Assembly (NCBI GenBank): GCA_003565035.1
Contig: PXDP01000097.1
Coordinates: 1 to 7,528 of the forward strand
Length of the DNA: 7,528 bases
Direction of reading: 5' to 3'
Source: PVC group bacterium
Lineage (GTDB): Bacteria > Verrucomicrobiota > Kiritimatiellia > SS1-B-03-39 > UBA6053
Both the position numbers and the translations under genes were made by a program. Each line of letters begins with the position of its first letter. The stretch's first letter is position 1. The notes beneath the pieces are model-generated. The model was not told the DNA's origin, searched no databases, and worked only from the letters and a program-made list of their open reading frames with translations. Positions 1 through 6,186 of the stretch are shown piece by piece.

Positions 1-1294
1 CGGGGATGATGAGGCCCTGGGGGGGATCGAGGCGGGTTTCGGGGGCGGGGGCGGTCTGGAGGCCGAGCCAGTGGGCGGCGGTGTCGGGGAGGGGGGCGGG
101 ACGGATCATGAGGAGGCCGCCGCGTTGGGTGAAGGCGCGGAGGCGGTCGGTATGGCGTCCGTCCCAGTCGCTGATGAGGAGCAGGTCGAGGGTGTCGTCG
201 AATTCGTCGAGGCGGTGGAGGCGGGCGGCTTCGATTTCGGGGAAGGCCTGGAGGGTGCGGAGCCAGAGGGCGGCGGTTTCGTCGGTGCCGTGAACGGCGG
301 CGCGGAGGGAGGGGCGGATGTGGAGGACGGCGCGGCGGCGGTCGTCGGCGGGAAAGCGGTCGGCCTCCAGTTCGGCGGTCACGGGGACGGTGCCGGCATC
401 GGCGAGGCGCAGGACGGCGGTGATTACGGCGGTGCCGCGCGGGGGGAGGTCAACGTGATGCTGTTCGACGCGTTCGCCGGCGCGGAGGGGGAGGGCGCGC
501 CGTTCGGGGGTGTCGGCGTGGTTGTGGACTTCGGCTTCGACAGTGAAGTCCTGTCCGGCGACGGGGGCGGGCGGGGTGATGCGGAGGGCGGTGACGGCCT
601 GATTGGGGATGGATTCGGCGGCGACGGTGAGGAGGCGCACGGTGACGCCTTCGGGGGGCTGGAGGTCTGCGGGGGTCCAGCTTCCGGGCTGGAAATCGGA
701 AATGAGGATGATCTCCCGGGGGCCGCCGATGTCCCGGAGCTGGGTGGCGGCGAGCTGGAAGGCTTCGTGGAGGGAGCCGCCTTCGAGGGTGGCGGGGAGG
801 CGGCGGACTTCGTCGATGAGGTGGCGTTTATTGACGGCGGGTTCGGGGTAGAGGCTTTCGGGCAGGGCGCGGACGCGGATGAGGTTGGCGCGGTCGCGGG
901 CGGAGAGACCCCGGAGGATGTCGGCGGCTTCGGCGGCGGCGCGGGCGTGGCGGGACTGGGCCCCTTCGCCGGCCCTCATGCTGGCGGTGGCGTCGAGCAC
1001 AATGACCACTGCGCGGCCGTAGGTTTCGAGGCCGGCGGGGGGGCGTTCGCTGTAGTGGCGGGGCTGAAGAAACACGCCGAGGATGGCGAGAACCCAGAGG
1101 GTGCGGAGCAGCAGGAGGAGCCAGTGATGGGGGCGCTTGATGCGGGCGTTGTCGCGCCGGGCGCGTTCGAGGAGCATGAGGGAGGGGAAGTCGATCCGGC
1201 GGGGGCGCGGGCGGGCCATGAGGTGCAGCAGCAGGGGCAGGCCCGCGAGCGGGAGGAGGGGCAGGAGGGCGGGATTGTCGAATCCGAGGCTCAT
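1..1294 (-). CDS. BatA-type membrane protein with von Willebrand factor A domain (3' end cut by window edge)
   Basis: Reading the minus strand from the ATG at 1294 gives 431 open codons with no stop before the left edge, so the C-terminus is missing. Residues 1-78 match the BatA/aerotolerance N-terminal module: a first hydrophobic stretch (about 8-26, NPALLPLLPLAGLPLLLHLM), a basic RPRPRR loop with FPSL at 36-39, and a second membrane segment at about 58-77. A vWA domain follows (about 94-225): the MIDAS motif is D101-A-T103-A-S105, with GGS near 172-174 and ISD at 198-200. Residues 232-330 look like an Ig/CARDB-type beta domain ending in the family pattern D-x-F-P-A-D-D-R-R (312-320). Residues 340-431 (LLLISDWDG at 371-379, then RGGLLMI) look like the start of a glutamine-amidotransferase-like fold. 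The start is supported by a strong GGAGG site and by the ATGA overlap with the DUF58 stop. It probably sits in the inner membrane as a partner of the MoxR ATPase; which face the vWA domain occupies I infer only from family knowledge. The second MIDAS residue is Thr where many vWA domains have Ser. Confidence 0.88.
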   Translation of the reverse strand, partial: MSLGFDNPALLPLLPLAGLPLLLHLMARPRPRRIDFPSLMLLERARRDNARIKRPHHWLLLLLRTLWVLAILGVFLQPRHYSERPPAGLETYGRAVVIVLDATASMRAGEGAQSRHARAAAEAADILRGLSARDRANLIRVRALPESLYPEPAVNKRHLIDEVRRLPATLEGGSLHEAFQLAATQLRDIGGPREIILISDFQPGSWTPADLQPPEGVTVRLLTVAAESIPNQAVTALRITPPAPVAGQDFTVEAEVHNHADTPERRALPLRAGERVEQHHVDLPPRGTAVITAVLRLADAGTVPVTAELEADRFPADDRRRAVLHIRPSLRAAVHGTDETAALWLRTLQAFPEIEAARLHRLDEFDDTLDLLLISDWDGRHTDRLRAFTQRGGLLMIRPAPLPDTAAHWLGLQTAPAPETRLDPPQGLIIP

Positions 1295-2160
1295 GTGATC
1301 AGGCCCTCCAGGGCCCGGAGGACGGGCTGGCGGGTGGTGACCGGGGCGTAGGCGGTGCCGCCGCGGACGGCGAGTTCACGGAAGGCCCGCCGGTGGTCTT
1401 CGAGGACGGTCTGATAGCGGGCGCGGAGTTCGCGGGGGTCGGCGCGGAGTTTTTGGCCGGTTTCCAGATCGCGGAAGGCGAGGAGTTCGCCGTCGGGCAG
1501 GTGCTGTTCTTCGGGGGCGAGGACATGGAGGAGATGCACATCCACGCCTTTGTGGGTGAAGGGATTGAGGGCGGTGAAGAGTTCCGGGGGCGGACAGTAG
1601 AAATCGGAAATCACCAGCAGGGTGCAGCGGCGGCTGAGGAGGGTGTTGAGGTGGCGGAGGGCGGCGGGGAGATCGGTTTCGCCGGCGGGAACGGCCTCCT
1701 CGAGGGTGTGAATGAGGTGGGTGATGTGGCGGGCACTGCCGGCGGGGGGATGCCAGCGGGTTTCGCCGCCGGTGCAGAGGAGGAGGCCGGCCTGGTCCTG
1801 ACTTTGATGCAGGGTGTGGATGAGGCAGGCGGCGGCCTGTGCGGCAAAGCGGTGTTTGGTGACCGGGGTGCCGTAGTGCATGGAGGCGCTGGCGTCGAGG
1901 AGGACGACGCAGCCGGTTTGGGACTCCTGTTCGTAGGTGCGGAGGACATGGCGGTCACTGCGGGCGTACACGCGCCAGTCGACGCGGGCGGGGTCGTCGC
2001 CGGGGGCGTAGGCGCGGTAGTCGCGGAATTCGGTGGAGGAGCCGCGGGCGGGGGAGCTGTGGCGTCCGGCGTGCTGTCCCTCGACCCGGGTGCGGGGGGC
2101 GAACCGGGCTTTTTCGAGTTCGCGGAGCAGCGCCGGGGTGAGGAGGCGGGAGGCGGCCAT
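1291..2160 (-). CDS. DUF58 / vWA-like protein, MoxR partner
   Basis: The 289-residue product is a full-length DUF58 family protein (usual length about 290-300 in the short form) with no signal peptide or membrane segment, so it is probably cytoplasmic. The DUF58 signature lies at 44-67: EFRDYRAYAPGDD (44-56), then R-V-D-W-R-V-Y-A-R (59-67). A vWA-like fold follows with an intact MIDAS: D89-A-S91-A-S93, T162 in GETDL, and D186 in VISDF. Such proteins are usually encoded next to moxR and are thought to work with the ATPase as metal-dependent protein-binding adaptors; the exact target is unknown. The gene starts 14 bases after the moxR stop and ends in an ATGA overlap with the BatA-type gene. 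I see no convincing Shine-Dalgarno motif before this ATG, so it may depend on ribosomes finishing moxR. The ATG at 2160 leaves the usual short stretch before the DUF58 signature. Codon use is strongly GC-biased. Confidence 0.93.
   Translation of the reverse strand: MAASRLLTPALLRELEKARFAPRTRVEGQHAGRHSSPARGSSTEFRDYRAYAPGDDPARVDWRVYARSDRHVLRTYEQESQTGCVVLLDASASMHYGTPVTKHRFAAQAAACLIHTLHQSQDQAGLLLCTGGETRWHPPAGSARHITHLIHTLEEAVPAGETDLPAALRHLNTLLSRRCTLLVISDFYCPPPELFTALNPFTHKGVDVHLLHVLAPEEQHLPDGELLAFRDLETGQKLRADPRELRARYQTVLEDHRRAFRELAVRGGTAYAPVTTRQPVLRALEGLIT
1305..1309 (-). promoter_or_regulatory. Shine-Dalgarno site for the BatA-type gene
   Basis: The minus strand reads GGAGG (in GGAGGGCC), ending 10 bases before the ATG at 1294. 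It lies inside the last codons of the DUF58 gene. It is the clearest ribosome binding site in the operon. With the ATGA overlap it fixes the start of the BatA-type gene. Confidence 0.7.
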
Positions 2161-2174
2161 GACGCGGGCGCGGC

Positions 2175-3176
2175 TCAGTCGAGCCGTTTGAGCAGGGTGG
2201 CGATGATGTCTTCGACGCCGACACCTTCTCCGACCGCATTGTAGTTGGGCACGATGCGGTGGCGGAGGACTGGCGCGGCCACGGCGTGGAGTTCTTCGGC
2301 GGTGGCGGTGGATTTGCCGCGGATGAGCGCCAGGGCGCGGGCGGCGCGGGCGAGGTTCTGGGAGGCGCGGGGGCCGGCACCCCAGGCCACGTAGTGCCGG
2401 ATGTACTCGTCGGCGGTATCCGATCCGGGGCGGGTGGCGTGGACGAGGTTGATGATCATGTCGAGCACCTGATCGGGCAGCGGGGCGCGGGCGGCGGCGG
2501 TTTGGAGGCCTTCGAGCTGACCGGGTTTCAGCAGGGGCCGGATTTCGGGCGGCTGGTCGCCAAGGGTGGCCTGAACGATCTGTTTTTCCTGTTCGCGGGA
2601 GGGATAGGCGATGTTGAGGCTGTAGAGGAAGCGGTCGAGCTGGGCCTCGGGGAGGGGGTAGGTGCCCTCCTGTTCGATGGGGTTCTGGGTGGCGAACACG
2701 ATGAAGGGCGAGGGCAGATCCAGGGTTTTGCCGGCGACGGTGACCTGCTTTTCCTGCATGGCTTCGAGCAGGGCGGACTGAGTTTTGGGCGGGGTCCGGT
2801 TAATCTCGTCGGCGAGTATGAGGTTGGCGAACACGGGGCCGCGCACAAATTCGAATTCCCGGCGGAGCCCGTCGGTGTGGGTCTGCAGAATTTCGCTGCC
2901 GAGAATATCGGTGGGCATAAGATCGGGGGTGAACTGTATGCGGTGAAAGCTGAGCCCGAGGACTTTGCCGAGGGTGTTGATCAGCAGGGTTTTGGCCAGG
3001 CCTGGCACGCCGACCAGCAGGGCGTGTCCTTTGCAGAGGAGGCAGGTGAGGAGTTCTTCGATGATTTCGTCCTGGCCGATAATGGCCCGGCCGATTTCGG
3101 TGCGGATGGCCTGCAGGGTATCCCGGACCTGATCCCAGTCGGGGGGCGGGGTGGCGGATGCGGGGGAGCTGCTCAT
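2175..3176 (-). CDS. moxR: MoxR-family AAA+ ATPase
   Basis: The 333-residue product is a complete MoxR AAA+ ATPase. Visible motifs in order are: IIGQDE at 32-37; Walker A GVPGLAKT at 56-63; Walker B LILADEIN at 118-125, followed by R-T-P-P-K-T-Q-S-A-L-L-E-A-M-Q-E; sensor 1 in FATQNPIEQEGTYPLPEAQL (160-179, N164); the arginine finger in LDRF (R181); and sensor 2 in GAGPRAS (R269). All catalytic residues appear present. The family couples ATP hydrolysis to remodelling or activating target proteins, normally with vWA-domain partners, which here are the two genes downstream. The ATG at 3176 overlaps the stop of the 950-residue gene as ATGA, and a GGAG lies 11 bases upstream on the minus strand, so this start is well supported and suggests translational coupling. 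The symbol is the family name; no target is known. Confidence 0.97.
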   Translation of the reverse strand: MSSSPASATPPPDWDQVRDTLQAIRTEIGRAIIGQDEIIEELLTCLLCKGHALLVGVPGLAKTLLINTLGKVLGLSFHRIQFTPDLMPTDILGSEILQTHTDGLRREFEFVRGPVFANLILADEINRTPPKTQSALLEAMQEKQVTVAGKTLDLPSPFIVFATQNPIEQEGTYPLPEAQLDRFLYSLNIAYPSREQEKQIVQATLGDQPPEIRPLLKPGQLEGLQTAAARAPLPDQVLDMIINLVHATRPGSDTADEYIRHYVAWGAGPRASQNLARAARALALIRGKSTATAEELHAVAAPVLRHRIVPNYNAVGEGVGVEDIIATLLKRLD

Positions 3177-6025
3177 GGTTCGGGGGTCTCCGGGGCGGGG
3201 GTTCCGGTGTAAAGGATCATCAGCAGGCTTTGTTGACCGTGGGGAATGTCCGCGGCCGTGAGCCAGGTGTTCAGTTCTTTGGCAATAGGTTCCTGGCCGG
3301 ACAGGTCCATGCCGCCCATCATCATGGCCATTTCCTCGGAGAGTTCTTCGGTGTCGGGCTTGGCGTGGAGGTCGATCGCCTCATCGAGGGTGAAGGTCCG
3401 GTGCGCCTGCATGCCGGAGCCGAAAATCATGATCTGGATGCTGGGGCCGCTTTCGTTCATGCCGGGGTAGGGGGGGCTGTGAAGCAACTGCAGGCCGGGT
3501 TTGATGCCACTTTCCTGGAGGAGTAAAAACCCGGACTGGCCTTCCCGGGCGTGTTGCTGCAGGCGGGTGAGGATCGCGAGCACATGCGCCTCAGTGATCC
3601 GGTCTCCAGGTGCCGGGGCGTGCTCACCCAGGTCGGGCATGTCTTCACTTTTCAGCGATATCACGGTGCGGCGCGGATCGGCGAGGGCCTGCTGGAGGAC
3701 CTGATTGCCACGGATGGCGGGCCTTTCGAGCCGCTCTTCAATCCAGGCGATTTCGTTCCAGTCCCGGGTATGCAGCAGGGTCAGGACGGCCTCGACGTCT
3801 TCGCCGTGCAGAATGGCTTCCATGGCCTCCGCGCGTTCTGCGGGGACATTGCGGCTGTCGGGGAGGATGTTGTCCCAGTCGGGTGCTTCCCCGTCCAGTA
3901 TGGATAAGGCGCGGGAAATCACCATCTCAGCGATCAGAGGGTTGTCCTCCGGATCCTCTTGGCTCAGAAAAGAGGCGAGCATCATCAGGGTTTCCTGATC
4001 CGGACTTTCCATCATCAGAACCAGCGTGGCCAATTCGTAGGCGAGGGCGGTGTCGGGCTGTTCCAGATGCGGACGCCAGAGATCGGCCACCAGCAGCGAG
4101 GCTTTGGTGTCGGGTTCCCCTGATTCGGGAGCGGGACCGCCGCCCCCGGGTTCGGGATTTTCGTAGTACTCAAAGTTATCCTCCTCGCCGTAGCTGAACA
4201 TGGCGAGCATGTCGGGGTTTCTTGACATCTGCATGAGGAAAAAGAAAATCTGACTGACCATTTGCCGCTGGAGATCGTTTTTGATGTCGCCGTGGCGGTT
4301 TAGAAAGGTTTTTTGCAGGCTGGGGATGTCCTGATAGAGCTTCTGCATGGAGGTAAGGTCCGGTTCCATGTCGTTGTTTCCGGCCAGTATACTGTCGATC
4401 AGCGCGTCAAAGCTCTCCGGGCTCTCTGTGTCGCCCTCGGCCGCCGTTTCATCGGTTTTTGTGATCCGGTCGATCAAATTGCGGACGGTCTGTCCTTCCC
4501 AGCTCTCCTGATTTTCCAGTTCGGATGTAAAGCGTTCCCGCAGGGCCGCCACGATCCTGTCCCGAAAGGCCGCGCCGTCTTCTCCCCGGTAGAGGGGGCT
4601 GACCGGGACGAGTTCGCTCATCTCGTGGAGGTGGCCGGTCAGGACCAGATTCTCGACGTGTTCCCGGAAACGCTGAAGGTATTCCGGACCGCCCCGGGCC
4701 AGAAGGGTGAAGAGGATTTCCGGGTCCAGTTCATCCAGTCCTCCGCGGGTTTCATAGAAATGGACGGCAATTTCCAGGCGGGATTTTCCTTTGAGATCCT
4801 GATACAGGTCCCGGGCGGCGTCCCGCAGTTCGTCGCCGGTGAGTTCATCGAATTCGACCGGGTTGAGTGCCAAAAGGAGCCGTTCCGCGAAATCCGCGAC
4901 CTGTGCGGGCCGGGGAAATGCGCGTCTGAGTTCGTACAGTTCCCGTTCCTCCCGGGTGCCGGAAAAGGACCAGGACTGATGGAACTGACTGCGGTCAAGG
5001 GGAATGACCCGGTTGTTTTCGGTGAGGGCAATGATTACCGGCAGGGTTTCCGCGCCGAGTTGCCAGATGTCATGTATAATGCCCCGGGCGGTCGGGGTCA
5101 GCTCGTCGGACATCTGAAGGGATTCGATCATTTGACGGGCAGGACGCAGGAGCCAGTTGCCCTCGTTGGCCAGAATTTGATTCAGGCGGGGTTCGGTCAT
5201 GCCGGCGAGCTGTGTATAGAGGCGGGACTGGACTTCGTCGAGGTCCCCGGGTGCCTCCGGCGGATGCGCGAGGGCCTCCCGCCATGCCTGGACCGCCTCT
5301 TCCGCAATACCGGCGGACAGCCAGGTGTCCCGGTGCTGACCGACCATGGCCTCCACCGCGTCTGTGAAGGTTTCGAGGTTCTGATGCCGCAGAAATTCCT
5401 GAAACAGATCGTTATAGTTGAGATCCTGAATGGCGCTGAGCGCCGCGAGCAGGGTTTCCCGGCGGCCGGCGGTTTCAAAGAGGTGGGCCGCGAGCTGATT
5501 GGCGGGCCCGGAATGTCCGGTTTGATGGAGGCGGACGGCCAGCAGCATGTTGTTGCCGGTTTCCACCGCAGAGATGCGCGAGCTGAAGCCGCGTTCGCGG
5601 TGGCTGATCCAGCGCTCGAACAGGCGGCGGGTGTCCTGCAATATATCGGCGGGCTGCACGCTGACGGCCCCTTCCCGTTCTTCAGTGCGCCGGATCATTC
5701 TGCCGCTGAGACGCACCGGGCCCTCCCACATCCGGTTGCCTCTCAGCAGGCGGATTTCCCCGTCCTCTTCCCAGAACCAGCCTGCGTATTGCTGATGATG
5801 ATTCATCGAAAATCTGAAAGGCCCGGAGGCGTTTTCGAGATCATGAATAAAGCGTGCGGGCCGGGCATTTTCGGGAACGGGGACCAACCCCGCCCGTTCA
5901 AACACTGCGAACCCGGCGGAATTGTCGGGCGCGTCCTCCACCAACACCGGAAAGTCGCCGACGGCATGCAGGGTGAACATCCGCAAAAAAAGAACGCAAA
6001 ACAGGGCAGGCACGAATCGATGCAT
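3173..6025 (-). CDS. large exported alpha-helical protein of unknown function, first gene of the MoxR operon
   Basis: I do not recognise this 950-residue protein. It begins with a short basic N-terminus and a hydrophobic core (FVPALFCVLFL, about 4-14), giving a plausible signal peptide ending near HAVG at 20-23, so it is probably periplasmic or outer-surface. Residues about 60-115 look beta-rich with many aromatics (YAGWFWEEDGEIRLL). From about 125 to 580 it looks like a helical solenoid of TPR/HEAT style (for example LAAHLFETAG), without a clean repeat consensus. A Met/Phe-rich stretch near 590-610 (IFFFLMQM) precedes an acidic, Tyr/Pro/Gly-rich linker at about 612-640 (EYYENPEPGGGG). A second helical section runs to about 790, and a small alpha/beta domain lies at about 800-945 with the Met-rich run EEMAMMMGGM. 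No enzyme motif, vWA domain or internal membrane helix is evident. The stop overlaps the moxR ATG (ATGA), tying its expression to the ATPase. A partner or client of the MoxR machine is an inference. GGAG four bases before the ATG supports the start. Confidence 0.85.
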   Translation of the reverse strand: MHRFVPALFCVLFLRMFTLHAVGDFPVLVEDAPDNSAGFAVFERAGLVPVPENARPARFIHDLENASGPFRFSMNHHQQYAGWFWEEDGEIRLLRGNRMWEGPVRLSGRMIRRTEEREGAVSVQPADILQDTRRLFERWISHRERGFSSRISAVETGNNMLLAVRLHQTGHSGPANQLAAHLFETAGRRETLLAALSAIQDLNYNDLFQEFLRHQNLETFTDAVEAMVGQHRDTWLSAGIAEEAVQAWREALAHPPEAPGDLDEVQSRLYTQLAGMTEPRLNQILANEGNWLLRPARQMIESLQMSDELTPTARGIIHDIWQLGAETLPVIIALTENNRVIPLDRSQFHQSWSFSGTREERELYELRRAFPRPAQVADFAERLLLALNPVEFDELTGDELRDAARDLYQDLKGKSRLEIAVHFYETRGGLDELDPEILFTLLARGGPEYLQRFREHVENLVLTGHLHEMSELVPVSPLYRGEDGAAFRDRIVAALRERFTSELENQESWEGQTVRNLIDRITKTDETAAEGDTESPESFDALIDSILAGNNDMEPDLTSMQKLYQDIPSLQKTFLNRHGDIKNDLQRQMVSQIFFFLMQMSRNPDMLAMFSYGEEDNFEYYENPEPGGGGPAPESGEPDTKASLLVADLWRPHLEQPDTALAYELATLVLMMESPDQETLMMLASFLSQEDPEDNPLIAEMVISRALSILDGEAPDWDNILPDSRNVPAERAEAMEAILHGEDVEAVLTLLHTRDWNEIAWIEERLERPAIRGNQVLQQALADPRRTVISLKSEDMPDLGEHAPAPGDRITEAHVLAILTRLQQHAREGQSGFLLLQESGIKPGLQLLHSPPYPGMNESGPSIQIMIFGSGMQAHRTFTLDEAIDLHAKPDTEELSEEMAMMMGGMDLSGQEPIAKELNTWLTAADIPHGQQSLLMILYTGTPAPETPEP
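3188..3191 (-). promoter_or_regulatory. possible Shine-Dalgarno site for moxR
   Basis: The minus strand has GGAG 11 bases before the moxR ATG, inside the last codons of the upstream gene (E-T-P-E-P-stop). The spacing is on the long side, so the ATGA overlap may matter more for initiation. Confidence 0.4.
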
Positions 6026-6029
6026 GGGT

Positions 6030-6033
6030 CTCC
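6030..6033 (-). promoter_or_regulatory. Shine-Dalgarno core for the 950-residue gene
   Basis: The minus strand reads CCGGAGACCC directly before the ATG at 6025. GGAG is the Shine-Dalgarno core, with only four bases to the start codon, which is a short spacing. The same ten bases occur upstream of moxR. Confidence 0.45.
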
Positions 6034-6050
6034 GGTCAGTGAAGGGTTAA

Positions 6051-6056
6051 ATTGTA
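6051..6056 (-). promoter_or_regulatory. possible -10 box for the minus-strand operon
   Basis: The minus strand carries TACAAT, five of six matches to the sigma-70 -10 consensus, in an AT-rich run just upstream of the first operon gene. It would place the transcript start near 6044 and leave a leader of about 19 bases. The -35 is unconvincing: TTGGCA at 6077-6082 lies 20 bases away, longer than the usual 16-18, and nothing good sits at 17. The call rests mainly on position and base composition. Confidence 0.35.
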
Positions 6057-6151
6057 AAAAATGACTTGTGGTATTGTGCCAACGATTTCAAGCCGGAAGT
6101 GAAGTTTCTTTTCGTGAAGGTGGTGCTGATGGTTTGGTTCGGACCGAGATG

Positions 6152-6179
6152 TTGACAGCAAAAGAATTGTGAATAGGGT
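6152..6179 (+). promoter_or_regulatory. possible sigma-70 promoter for the plus-strand gene
   Basis: A perfect -35 hexamer TTGACA lies at 6152-6157. Sixteen bases later TAGGGT (6174-6179) keeps the three most conserved -10 positions (T, A and final T) but is otherwise poor. If this pair is used, transcription would start about at the ATG at 6187, giving a nearly leaderless message. The rest of the 6026-6186 gap shows no strong hairpin or riboswitch; GTGAAG occurs three times in it (6039, 6099 and 6114). Confidence 0.3.
6175..6178 (+). promoter_or_regulatory. weak Shine-Dalgarno candidate for the plus-strand gene
   Basis: AGGG ends eight bases before the ATG at 6187, which is a good spacing but a weak match. 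It overlaps the possible -10 box, so the two readings compete: either this is the ribosome site with a promoter further upstream, or the message is close to leaderless. Confidence 0.35.
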
Positions 6180-6186
6180 CTTACAT

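Noticed and set aside
71..1351. Plus-strand open frame of 426 codons opposite the BatA-type gene
   Set aside because: It runs codon-for-codon opposite the minus gene. The open frame is explained by the near absence of TTA, CTA and TCA codons in the GC-rich sense gene, and the product is a low-complexity Gly/Glu/Ala string.
1393..2244. Plus-strand open frame of 283 codons opposite the DUF58 gene
   Set aside because: It has the same codon-register antisense origin; the minus frame has clear DUF58 and MIDAS motifs.
2259..3212. Plus-strand open frame of 317 codons opposite moxR
   Set aside because: Antisense shadow in the same register; the minus frame has complete AAA+ motifs.
4313..6064. Plus-strand open frame of 583 codons opposite the 950-residue gene
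   Set aside because: It is long, but again exactly codon-aligned with the sense gene. The minus frame has a signal peptide, a ribosome site and an operon overlap, and the plus product shows no domain.
6071..6090. Sigma-54-like TGGCAC on the minus strand in the gap
   Set aside because: The -24 half TGGCAC is present, but the -12 half with its conserved GC does not occur at the required spacing.
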